A stretch of DNA of 7,098 nt, taken from NCBI GenBank assembly GCA_030615845.1, contig JAUWYM010000039.1:1-7098 (forward strand), in the 5' to 3' direction. Below the pieces are notes generated by a model. It worked only from the letters and a program-made list of their open reading frames with translations, was not told the origin of the DNA and searched no databases. Below are positions 1 through 6,510 of the stretch, one piece after another. The stretch's first letter is position 1; each line of letters opens with the position of its first letter. Both the position numbers and the translations under genes were made by a program. Source of the DNA: Thermoplasmatota archaeon (lineage in GTDB: Archaea; Thermoplasmatota; E2; DHVEG-1).

Positions 1-943
1 CAAGGATTAAATATAAAGTAGTGTCTGGCGCGAAGCCTGCATCAGCCACTCTAACAGGCATAGAAACAAGATATCCTGTAAACAAGACAATTATCATATT
101 TCGGATAAAATTTCGATCTATTTTGCTTGTATAAACATCTATCAGCATTTGTACAACAACATACAGCGCGATTACGACATAAAGAAACCGTGCTTCGACC
201 CACACCATAGACAGAGCAGCTAAAGGAACCCCAGCGAGGAGAGCATACAACATCGATCTTTTTGAGTCTTTATCTTTGATGCTTTTTATTAAAAACAAAA
301 ACGTGAGGAAAAACAACAAGAGGTTGAGGGAATCATGGTCGAACAATGCATATGCTGAACCGTGCCCTGAACCGATATGAATTGGGATTATTGCGATAAA
401 CATTGCTGCAACAAGTCCTTCTTTTCTTCCAAAAAGTGTTTTTCCAATAAAATAAACAGGGAATACTAGTAAAGCTCCAAATAACGCTGGTACAAACTGC
501 ATAGAATAACCAATCGCGTCCATCTCACTCATAAACGGCGCAAGAAGTCTGCTAAAACCTATGGCCATCATATTTAACAGCGGCGCTCTTCCTCCGCCTT
601 GTCTTCCAAAAGGATAGTTGAGAAGAGGGTCTTTCTCACCCTCGGCATAGAATGGAAAATGTCCTGTTGCAAGCGTTTGATTTACCAGTCGCATGTTGTA
701 ATACGGGTCAGGACCAGATAAATAGAACTTCTCACTTACTGTCTCTCCTTCTGGATTTATCGCTACTTCTGAGACAATGTTAAAATAAGAATTGAGAAAC
801 AAAACCATAAAGAAAATTCCAACAAGTGAGATTGCTATCCATTGGTTTTTTTTAATTATTGTTTTTTTCTTTTCTGGTTTTATCGGTCTTGCTGTCTGTA
901 TTGTCTCATCAGTAAGGGCTCGTCGTTGTGCTCTTTTACGCAT
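1..943 (-). CDS. aglB: Dolichyl-phosphate/-monophosphate-linked oligosaccharyltransferase AglB (Stt3 family), N-terminal part
   Basis: This is the catalytic membrane protein of archaeal N-glycosylation, which moves a lipid-linked glycan onto Asn in N-X-S/T sequons on the outer face of the membrane. I translated it by hand: 314 codons are open from the ATG at 943 to the window edge, so the C-terminal part, including the WWD-type acceptor-recognition motif, is missing. After a basic cytoplasmic tail (1-34) comes a first membrane segment (about 35-54). The first external loop carries the acidic metal-binding motif GPDPYYNMRLV (77-87, Asp79). The second motif is FDHDSLN (201-207, Asp202/Asp204), followed by several hydrophobic segments and W248. 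This order is typical of Stt3/AglB. The start is supported by AGGTGA five bases upstream. It lies 77 bases downstream of prs on the same strand, with its own TATA-like box. What is seen is the motifs; the function is from family knowledge. Confidence 0.9.
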   Translation of the reverse strand, partial: MRKRAQRRALTDETIQTARPIKPEKKKTIIKKNQWIAISLVGIFFMVLFLNSYFNIVSEVAINPEGETVSEKFYLSGPDPYYNMRLVNQTLATGHFPFYAEGEKDPLLNYPFGRQGGGRAPLLNMMAIGFSRLLAPFMSEMDAIGYSMQFVPALFGALLVFPVYFIGKTLFGRKEGLVAAMFIAIIPIHIGSGHGSAYALFDHDSLNLLLFFLTFLFLIKSIKDKDSKRSMLYALLAGVPLAALSMVWVEARFLYVVIALYVVVQMLIDVYTSKIDRNFIRNMIIVLFTGYLVSMPVRVADAGFAPDTTLYLIL

Positions 944-948
944 TATGT

Positions 949-994
949 TCACCTAGGGTCAAATACAACCGTAAATCTATAGTCTTATAAATAA
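949..994 (-). promoter_or_regulatory. Putative aglB promoter (TATA box) and ribosome-binding site
   Basis: On the minus strand TTATTTATAAG at 994-984 resembles an archaeal TATA box. A start about 25 bases downstream (near 963) would give a leader of roughly 20 bases. That leader contains AGGTGA (954-949), a strong match to the archaeal Shine-Dalgarno sequence, five bases before the ATG. aglB may therefore be transcribed separately from prs, although no oligo-T terminator separates the two genes and read-through is possible. Confidence 0.5.
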
Positions 995-1020
995 CTATCT
1001 CCAACAGAGTGCCGTATTAT

Positions 1021-1898
1021 TTACTTGGAAATCTTCAAAAACGCTTCTGCAATGCAAGGTGCTGCCTTCACTTTACTGAATTCATCTTCAATAGTATCAG
1101 TAGAAATAATTTCATCGCATCCTGCAGAGAGAAGTTTTTCTTTCGCGCCACCGACAAATAAGCCATGTGTACATGCTACTGATACTTCTTTTGCTCCTTG
1201 TCTTTTAAGTTCTTTAATGGATTTAGCCATTGTCACCCCGGTGGAGATGATGTCGTCGATTATCGCTACGTTTTTATTCTGAGCGTCGAGATTTTTTGGT
1301 TTTGTTTTTATGGTGGTACCGTCGATGCGTGTCTTCTCCATGTAATCATATTCACAACCAATGATGGTTGCTGCTTGCTGTGCTCGTTTCTTTGCTCCTT
1401 TATCTGGGCAAGTACAAAATCAATATCTTTTTCTTTGAGATATTTTGCAATTTCAACAATAGCACTACAGCTATATGCAGGGACGTTAAAAAAATCAAGT
1501 AAGTGTTCTTTATGTGGGTCTACTGTGATTATGTGGTCTGCATGTAAACTGATATGTTCTGCAATGGCCCTTGCGCTAATTGGTTCTCCTTCCTCAAATT
1601 TTTTATCTTGTCTGCTGTATCCAAAATACGGGAGTGCAACAATTATTTTGTTTGCTCCTGCTTCGCTGACAGCGTCTTGAAGCAGCAGGAGTTCGACAAT
1701 TTTTGTATCAGGGTACGTAGTCTGAACAATTAGTACGTCCTCTCCTTTAATATCATTTAAAATACGAACATAGAGTTCATCATCTGGGAAGCGTTTGAAT
1801 GTTGCTTTCACCAAAGGTTGCTGCAGCTCTTTGGAAAGGTCTTCTGCAATTGTTCTTGCGGATGTGCCTCCAAGTACAAACATGGTTTTAACACTCAT
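1021..1898 (-). pseudogene. prs: Ribose-phosphate diphosphokinase (PRPP synthetase), interrupted by a single-base frameshift
   Basis: PRPP synthetase makes phosphoribosyl pyrophosphate from ribose 5-phosphate and ATP for purine, pyrimidine, His and Trp synthesis. The first frame (1898 down) has KRFPDDELYVRI (35-46), the ATP loop PYFGYSRQDKKFEEGEP (90-106) and TVDPHKEHLLDFF (125-137). It then reads out of frame after Ala164 and stops at 1308. The rest continues in another frame to a stop at 1021, with the PRPP loop VAIIDDIISTGVTM. Adding one base to the GGG at 1406-1408 (plus strand) restores APDKGAKKRAQQAATIIG and a single 292-residue protein, near the usual archaeal length of about 285. Without it the first product lacks the PRPP loop. 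All other motifs are intact, so a sequencing or assembly indel, or a very recent mutation, is likelier than old decay. Oddities are DD for the usual DG in RFPDGE and V for G in STGGT. No Shine-Dalgarno precedes the ATG. Confidence 0.9.
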
Positions 1899-1926
1899 AA
1901 ATTGTTAACATGTTTTTAGTGGTTTC

Positions 1927-1954
1927 GTAAGAAAGTTTTTATAAGGGTTCTTAC
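1927..1954. promoter_or_regulatory. Divergent promoter with TATA box centred in an inverted repeat
   Basis: The 83 bases between prs and the divergent surface-protein gene contain TTTTTATAAG (1936-1945), a TATA-like box on either strand. It sits at the exact centre (1940.5) of a perfect 7-base inverted repeat: GTAAGAA at 1927-1933 and TTCTTAC at 1948-1954. On the plus strand the box follows the purine-rich GAAAG, as a BRE would, and predicts a start near 1966. On the minus strand the same box predicts a start near 1914, about 16 bases before the prs ATG. The half-sites flank the TBP site, so a dimeric regulator there could block transcription both ways; that role is inference. Confidence 0.5.
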
Positions 1955-1981
1955 TTATTTTTTTGGAAGGATGTCGGTGTA

Positions 1982-4177
1982 GTGCATGTAAATACTGTAT
2001 TACGGAGAGGTGCAGACATATTTGTGAGTCTATGCCTTTTATTCTCAATTCTTTTTATCAACACGGTCTCTGCAGAAGATACGCCAGATAGTTTAGTCGA
2101 TGCAACGTTTACCATTGAGTTTGTAACAGGAACAGAGTTGGCTGTTGATGTAACAATGACTGCGTATAGGCTAACTATAGATGACGTATATACTGCTGAA
2201 GAAATAGCAAGTGCATCTGATGAAAAAATGGGTGCATTGAAATATGCTGTTTTTCTTTTACTAAAAAGTCAGATAAATTCCGTTTTTGAAAATGCCGAGA
2301 TCTCAAACTTTGAAATGCCAACATACAGCAGCGGGGTTTTTAATGAAGAGCTAAACGTGAAACTGACGTCTTCTTTTTTTGGATTAAACGATTCTATTAA
2401 TTCTGAAAATCTGGTCAACGGTGTGTTAGATATGGGTGCAGTAGTGACATATAATTTTAACTTGGTGACTGAGCCGGGTTGGAATAATACGTTCACCTGT
2501 GTTTTACCGGAATCGATAAGTTTTAAATCTACCACTAATGGTGAGGTCTCCTTGAATAAAAAAGAGATAACATGGATACTGAATTGGAACGGGGCAAATG
2601 CAGAGATCGCAGCTGACCTGTCAACCCGTTTTAAAAATCCAACCACAACAGTATCAGAAACTGAAGACATTTTTCTTACTTTTGACTTGGACTCCAGCAA
2701 CGTGGATAATGTGAGTTTAACAACTACTTTTTTACTAAAAAATATAGATATACAAAACTACAATATATTACCTGATTTTATCACAGAGCTCGGTTTTGTT
2801 CCTTCGGATGGAATACGATTATTTATTGATAACGGTCTTCTTTCATGGGATACGTTTTATCAGAAGACATTAAAGCCTGTGGAACAAACTACGATATCAA
2901 CCATTGAACGTTCGTCCTTTAATCAAACGTTAACGATGGTGTTCCGCTGGTATCCTGACACGTCAACGAATTGTTCATCTCCATTTAATACAACAAATAT
3001 GGATGACGACCCAGCAATAAAAGCAGAGTTAACATCGAAATTTCCTATAGAGCTGAAGATTTGTAACATGTCTTCTCGGGCTTTTTTTGGTCTTGTTAAT
3101 GCTGGAGCTGTGGCAAATATCTCTGCAGAGGACGTTAATTTTGGTGACAAGCTTGATGAAATAGGACGGGCATACGAGGTGCTGTTACATCTTCCAACGG
3201 ATGTATATTTAGAGGGAGAAAATATTTATAGTTGGAATCAAAGCACTTTTATTTCCGGAGTGTTTATATCTGATGCGCAGCCTCGACCAAAATATTCAAG
3301 CGAAAACATCGATACATACATTGAGATTGAAATAAGTAAAATGGATTTGAACATACCAAGTTTTTTTACGGGAAAAACAGAGCTTACAGCAGCCGCTCAT
3401 TTAGAAGAAAAGTGTCGTATGTATGTAACATTATTTCCTGAGGAGTTTAACATATCTAAAAAAATGGATTTGCCGTATTTGAACTCTGATGCTTTTCGAG
3501 TGTGTGTTGAAGAATCAGTATTTAATGAAGAAGACGTTGATGTTTATTTAACAAACAAAAAAGACGTTTTTGAACTGCGGATGTCCAACGTATTAAATGG
3601 TTTGAAAATTAAAGGTGTTGTTGATAAGGATGTGTTTTCTGATTCGTTGAGTTGGGATAAAGATATTTCTAATATGGAGGATGTCGTCCCTGTTGTTGCC
3701 TCCTCCTATGCAAACAAGCTCTACCCCGTAGTTTTTCGTCTTTCCCTTTGGCCTCCTGATATACGTATTTCTAATCAGACGTTTACCCTCGAAAGCATAG
3801 AGAATCAAAGTGTGACGTATCGCATAATATTTCCAAAGGGAATTTCAGTAACAGGTAAGGACACATTAAATAAATCAATACTAAAAGGGAAAATACCTGA
3901 ACCTGACGGAAGAGAATATGTTGAGGTTTCATTTGCCTCCGATGAAGAGATGGAGACAGATGTGCTCACCTGTGTGCTTGTCGCATCTCCTCTTTATATG
4001 TTAGGGCAGTTTTTACCTTGTATAATCAGCCTTGTTCTTGTCGTTATATTAATTATTATCGTATACTTGTTTAGGAAAAAGAAAAAAGGAAGAAAGCTTG
4101 TTATACAAGAAGATGCAGATGTATCAGGATATGAAGGCGAGGATTTCTATGTGCCTCCGCCGCCGTCTTCAAAATAG
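1982..4177 (+). CDS. Secreted, C-terminally membrane-anchored surface protein of unknown function, rich in N-glycosylation sequons
   Basis: I do not recognise this family. The 731-residue protein has an N-terminal signal peptide: basic region with RR at 8-9, hydrophobic core about 13-26, probable cleavage after VSA (29-31). A long, mostly beta-type ectodomain (32-670) follows. A transmembrane helix (about 677-697), the stop-transfer cluster RKKKKGRK (698-705) and a 26-residue acidic cytoplasmic tail ending PPPPSSK complete it. The ectodomain carries 13 N-X-S/T sequons: Asn136, 168, 243, 314, 330, 336, 362, 379, 419, 490, 598, 608 and 630. None lies in the tail. A motif of the type LP-x-x-I/V ... 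L/I-x-W recurs (174-202, 273-290, 403-418, 541-558, with a weaker match near 615-624), suggesting tandem Ig-like modules. The start is GTG: the ATG at 1971 meets a stop after three codons. GGAAGG at 1965-1970 and GGTG at 1976-1979 are weak binding-site candidates. A role in the cell surface, and glycosylation by AglB, are inferences. Confidence 0.85.
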   Translation: MHVNTVLRRGADIFVSLCLLFSILFINTVSAEDTPDSLVDATFTIEFVTGTELAVDVTMTAYRLTIDDVYTAEEIASASDEKMGALKYAVFLLLKSQINSVFENAEISNFEMPTYSSGVFNEELNVKLTSSFFGLNDSINSENLVNGVLDMGAVVTYNFNLVTEPGWNNTFTCVLPESISFKSTTNGEVSLNKKEITWILNWNGANAEIAADLSTRFKNPTTTVSETEDIFLTFDLDSSNVDNVSLTTTFLLKNIDIQNYNILPDFITELGFVPSDGIRLFIDNGLLSWDTFYQKTLKPVEQTTISTIERSSFNQTLTMVFRWYPDTSTNCSSPFNTTNMDDDPAIKAELTSKFPIELKICNMSSRAFFGLVNAGAVANISAEDVNFGDKLDEIGRAYEVLLHLPTDVYLEGENIYSWNQSTFISGVFISDAQPRPKYSSENIDTYIEIEISKMDLNIPSFFTGKTELTAAAHLEEKCRMYVTLFPEEFNISKKMDLPYLNSDAFRVCVEESVFNEEDVDVYLTNKKDVFELRMSNVLNGLKIKGVVDKDVFSDSLSWDKDISNMEDVVPVVASSYANKLYPVVFRLSLWPPDIRISNQTFTLESIENQSVTYRIIFPKGISVTGKDTLNKSILKGKIPEPDGREYVEVSFASDEEMETDVLTCVLVASPLYMLGQFLPCIISLVLVVILIIIVYLFRKKKKGRKLVIQEDADVSGYEGEDFYVPPPPSSK

Positions 4178-4180
4178 CAT

Positions 4181-4200
4181 TTATTGTTTCTTTATTTTTT
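4181..4200 (+). terminator. Oligo-T termination tract after the surface-protein gene
   Basis: Immediately after the stop codon the plus strand is T-rich, ending in TTTATTTTTT (4191-4200). Oligo-U runs end transcription in archaea without needing a hairpin. The tract overlaps the last codons of the convergent reductase gene, and the two stop codons are only 14 bases apart. Confidence 0.45.
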
Positions 4201-5376
4201 AAAGACAGAGGGCAGCAGCTTTACAAGGGATGGGTTTTTTTTAAGGAGCGGGAAAGCAAGTTTTGAAGGATAATCTATATCTCCATATTTGCAGATAACA
4301 TCGATGCTTTTCTTATTGTTTATTTTTTCAACATATTTATCTATTTTTTTGTCGTCTAAATTTTTAAATATTTTTCTGAATTTCATCCCAAGAGATAATT
4401 CTTTACCTATTTCTTTTGACCAGAGCGTGTGATATTTTTTAAGGAAGTGACTGGTAAAATCATTGCTCTCAAGTGCCTCTATTGCAACAGATGAACAATA
4501 CTGCGCACACAACAGGCTGGGATATACGCCGCCGCCTGATGTTGGTTTTACTTGTGCTGCTGCATCTCCTACAAGCATCACATTTGATGCAGCTGTTTTT
4601 TTCAGTGCACCCAGAGGTATCGTTCCGGCAATATGTTTTGTAATTTTTATGCTTTGCAGGGGTTTGGTTTTTAACATCTTTGCAAAGCATTGTTTTAATG
4701 TGTTTTTTGATGTGTTGTCGATACATAGTCCAATTCTCGCCTCTGATCCTTCGTTATTTGTAGGGACGACCCATGCAAAAAATCCAGGCGCGATCTCTCT
4801 TCCTAAAAAGATTTCTACAAATTTTGGGTCTAAATTAATGTTTGTTGCTTTGGCACCCATGCCTTTTAAAAACTCAGCTGGTTGAGGAAAGCCAAATGTT
4901 TCTCTAATTTTTGAATGAGGCCCATCTGCACCTATGAGAAGTGTGTTTTTAATTTGGGTTGTTGTTTCTTTTTGTATTATACCTAGATCGATACATCTGT
5001 TGTTTTTTTTGGCAGATGTTACTTTGCTTTCTAGATAAATTTCAACTCCTGCATCCTCAGCGTTATTCATAATTTCCTGGTCAAATTGAGGGCGGTTGAT
5101 CACCAGAGCGTGCATACGGTCCCCTCCTATTGTCAAAACAGTTCCAGAGGGAGAATGAATGTGCGCGCCATATATCTCGTTTTCAACAACCTTTGTTTTT
5201 GAAAAATCAAGAAAATCAAACACTCTTGGGGTTATCAAGCCTGCGCATTTCAGAGGTGCCCCAATTTTTTTATGTTCTTCAAAAAGGGTTACGGCATATC
5301 CTTTGCTCGCTATTTTTTTTGCAACAAAACCACCAGCTGGGCCTCCGCCAACAACTGCAACGTCGTATTTTTTCAT
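4192..5376 (-). CDS. Geranylgeranyl reductase family FAD-dependent protein (digeranylgeranylglycerophospholipid reductase-like)
   Basis: Members of this family saturate the geranylgeranyl chains of archaeal ether lipids using FAD at the membrane surface. The 394-residue protein, a normal full length, opens with the dinucleotide-binding motif VVGGGPAGG (8-16) followed by the acidic end of the second strand (LFEEH, 31-35). Next is the family signature PLKCAGLI (41-48), with Cys44 near the active site. LLIGADGPHSKIR (146-158) is the central FAD-contact motif, and VMLVGDAAAQVKPTSGGGV (266-284) is the second FAD-binding segment. FFAWVVPT (199-206) resembles the aromatic substrate-cavity motif. The C-terminal 80 or so residues are helical and Lys-rich. 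The ATG is supported by AGGT six bases upstream. It converges with the surface-protein gene and diverges from the small membrane-protein/pth2 unit. Substrate choice (phospholipid versus free geranylgeranyl diphosphate or menaquinone side chain) cannot be read from sequence. Confidence 0.9.
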   Translation of the reverse strand: MKKYDVAVVGGGPAGGFVAKKIASKGYAVTLFEEHKKIGAPLKCAGLITPRVFDFLDFSKTKVVENEIYGAHIHSPSGTVLTIGGDRMHALVINRPQFDQEIMNNAEDAGVEIYLESKVTSAKKNNRCIDLGIIQKETTTQIKNTLLIGADGPHSKIRETFGFPQPAEFLKGMGAKATNINLDPKFVEIFLGREIAPGFFAWVVPTNNEGSEARIGLCIDNTSKNTLKQCFAKMLKTKPLQSIKITKHIAGTIPLGALKKTAASNVMLVGDAAAQVKPTSGGGVYPSLLCAQYCSSVAIEALESNDFTSHFLKKYHTLWSKEIGKELSLGMKFRKIFKNLDDKKIDKYVEKINNKKSIDVICKYGDIDYPSKLAFPLLKKNPSLVKLLPSVFKK

Positions 5377-5381
5377 GTCTT

Positions 5382-5427
5382 ACCTGCATGTCTCCAAAGA
5401 TTTATAAAAAAAACGGTGATTCAGAGG
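5382..5427. promoter_or_regulatory. Short divergent promoter with one shared TATA box
   Basis: Between the divergent starts at 5376 and 5432 lies one clear TATA-like element, TTTATAAA (5401-5408), which reads the same on both strands. On the plus strand it follows CCAAAGA, a plausible BRE, and predicts a start near 5430, giving an almost leaderless mRNA for the gene at 5432. GAGG (5424-5427) would then lie just upstream of the transcript. On the minus strand a start near 5379 is predicted for the reductase, although AGGT at 5385-5382 suggests a slightly longer leader. Direction preference is inferred from the better plus-strand BRE. Confidence 0.45.
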
Positions 5428-5431
5428 CTTA

Positions 5432-5812
5432 ATGACTTCGCTATTTGTTGTTTTACTGCTCGCATTTGAAAGTATAGGTGGGATATTCTTCTTCAATAAA
5501 AAGAAAAACAGGGAGGTAGACGAGGAATCTGATCAAGAATATGACCATTTATTATGTAAATACGTAACAGACGGCTCTGGGAGAAAAATTGGAGAGAGCA
5601 TATCTATTGATGATGATGTCGTTATTATAAAATCAAAAGAGAGATTTCTAGGTGTACCTCTTAAACATATTGAAGATAAGGGAAAAACTCTTTTAGTTAA
5701 AGGGCTAGTAGATTTTGACAAGGCATATGAAATGGGGGAGAAATGGCGTAAAAATTCATTTTATGAATTGGATCAAACAGAGGCCGTCGAAGAGGTAAAT
5801 GATGGACTTTGA
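5432..5812 (+). CDS. Small membrane-anchored archaeal beta-barrel-like protein (DUF5749-like)
   Basis: The function is unknown. The 126-residue protein starts with a hydrophobic segment (about 3-21) followed by the basic stretch NKKKNR (22-27), so it is probably a signal anchor with the rest in the cytoplasm. An acidic linker (28-39) leads into a compact, mostly beta domain (about 40-107). Its features are KYVTDGSGRKIGESISIDDD (43-62), VVIIKSKERFLGVPLKHI (63-80) and KGLVDFDKAYEMGEKWR (90-106). The GxxIGESI, FLGVPLKHI and GLVD-x-x-KA-x-x-(L/M)GE-x-W pattern matches what I recall of the archaeal DUF5749 beta-barrel family, reminiscent of PRC barrels. I have not been able to search this. The tail (108-126) is acidic. 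It overlaps pth2, implying co-transcription and translational coupling. Confidence 0.7.
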   Translation: MTSLFVVLLLAFESIGGIFFFNKKKNREVDEESDQEYDHLLCKYVTDGSGRKIGESISIDDDVVIIKSKERFLGVPLKHIEDKGKTLLVKGLVDFDKAYEMGEKWRKNSFYELDQTEAVEEVNDGL

Positions 5813-6161
5813 ATACAAGATGATAATTGTCACAAGAAACAATCTGCGTCTTTCTCCAGGAAAACTTGCTGCACAAGTAGCTCATGCTGCTGTTGCCTGT
5901 GTTTTATTGACAAAGAAAAATAAACCGAAGTGGTTTTCTAAATGGCAAAACGAGGGTGCAAAGAAGGCAGTTGTTGTAGTTGAAGGTTTAGATGCTTTTT
6001 TCCCTCTTAAAGAAAAGGCAAAAAGCCTTGGTATTGCGGCGACCATCATTGAAGACGCAGGGCATACGGAAATACCTTTGGGGACAATAACGGTTCTTGG
6101 CATTGGGCCTGCTCCAAATAATTTAATTGACCAGATAACCAGTGATTTGCCTTTGCTGTAG
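5802..6161 (+). CDS. pth2: Peptidyl-tRNA hydrolase, archaeal/eukaryotic type (Pth2)
   Basis: Pth2 cleaves the ester bond between peptide and tRNA in peptidyl-tRNAs that drop off the ribosome, recycling tRNA. The 119-residue protein is the normal single-domain length. It shows MIIVTRNNLRLSPGKLAAQ (7-25), the family pattern with conserved Lys21, and then AHAAVA (27-32). EGAKKAVVVVEG (51-62) and the signature DAGHTEIPLGTITVLGIGP (85-103) follow, including the conserved Asp85 and Thr89. The usual Asp in the VxR-D-L motif is Asn here. I prefer the second ATG, at 5802, because GAGGT (5792-5796) is five bases away; the ATG at 5799 is only two bases from it and adds one Met. The gene overlaps the upstream reading frame by 11 bases in a different frame, so coupled translation is likely. 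Confidence 0.93.
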   Translation: MDFEYKMIIVTRNNLRLSPGKLAAQVAHAAVACVLLTKKNKPKWFSKWQNEGAKKAVVVVEGLDAFFPLKEKAKSLGIAATIIEDAGHTEIPLGTITVLGIGPAPNNLIDQITSDLPLL

Positions 6162-6184
6162 TTTTTTGCAGGTTCGAATTTTTT
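6162..6184 (+). terminator. Oligo-T termination tracts after pth2
   Basis: Directly after the pth2 stop codon there are two runs of six T, at 6162-6167 and 6179-6184, with no stem needed between them. Tandem U tracts are the usual archaeal transcript end, so the pth2 mRNA probably ends here, which leaves most of the following 480 bases outside it. Confidence 0.5.
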
Positions 6185-6345
6185 AGGGTTTATTCTTCAG
6201 TGGTTTTTGATTGTATAGTGGAAGGTTTCAACTGGCCATAAAAAAGCATTTAAAATGAAGATGTTTTCCCATGTTGAGATGTGCTAGGGTGATGGCTCCT
6301 GTCTCTTTTTTCGTTTTCTTTTCAGAAAAAGATTCGTTTTCATTT

Positions 6346-6371
6346 AATTAAAACAGGTAATTAAAACAGGT
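6346..6371. repeat. Perfect tandem repeat of a 13-base unit, two copies
   Basis: AATTAAAACAGGT occurs at 6346-6358 and again, identical and without a gap, at 6359-6371. The second copy abuts the 5' arm of the long hairpin. It could be a slippage duplication or a pair of protein-binding sites. Confidence 0.85.
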
Positions 6372-6446
6372 TTGGAGAAGCCTGGAAAAAAGAAACATGA
6401 TGTGGATGGGATGCACATCCCTACTTTTTCTACCAGACTCCCCAAA
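6371..6446. ncRNA. Long imperfect hairpin, candidate structured RNA
   Basis: The base of the stem is TTTGG (6371-6375) pairing with CCAAA (6442-6446). Above it GA (6377-6378) pairs with TC (6439-6440), and CTGG (6382-6385) pairs with CCAG (6433-6436). AAAAAG (6387-6392) pairs with CTTTTT (6424-6429), and GATGTG (6399-6404) pairs with CACATC (6414-6419) around a nine-base loop. Small internal loops and bulges separate the helices. The apex also contains GGGATG-CA-CATCCC (6408-6421), a near-perfect palindrome that would compete with the apical stem. The size fits an archaeal guide-type RNA, but I see no convincing ACA or C/D boxes, and the strand is undetermined. Confidence 0.4.
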
Positions 6447-6510
6447 TTCTAATAACGGCTCTGCTTTTAAAAAACCATCCTTTATTTATGCTTCTTTTGG
6501 GAGAGGTTAA

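Noticed and set aside
1400..1412. Programmed -1 frameshifting in prs
   Set aside because: There is no XXXYYYZ heptamer, and the site is a G homopolymer where one-base errors are common; it is retained only as a minor alternative.
1198..1680. A 160-codon plus-strand frame across prs
   Set aside because: It is antisense to the well-matched PRPP synthetase motifs and has no recognisable domain; it is a shadow frame.
4463..4885. A 140-codon plus-strand frame inside the reductase gene
   Set aside because: It lies opposite conserved FAD-binding codons and has no family resemblance or promoter.
6166..6184. GGTTCGAAT resembling a tRNA T-loop after pth2
   Set aside because: The flanking bases cannot form the five-pair T stem (GCAGG faces TTTTT), and no acceptor or anticodon stem is present on either side.
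6292..6351. A 19-codon Phe-rich reading frame (MAPVSFFVFF...) with AGGGTG just upstream and TTTAAAAT about 40 bases before it
   Set aside because: It is too short, low in complexity and T-run derived, and there is no independent support for translation.
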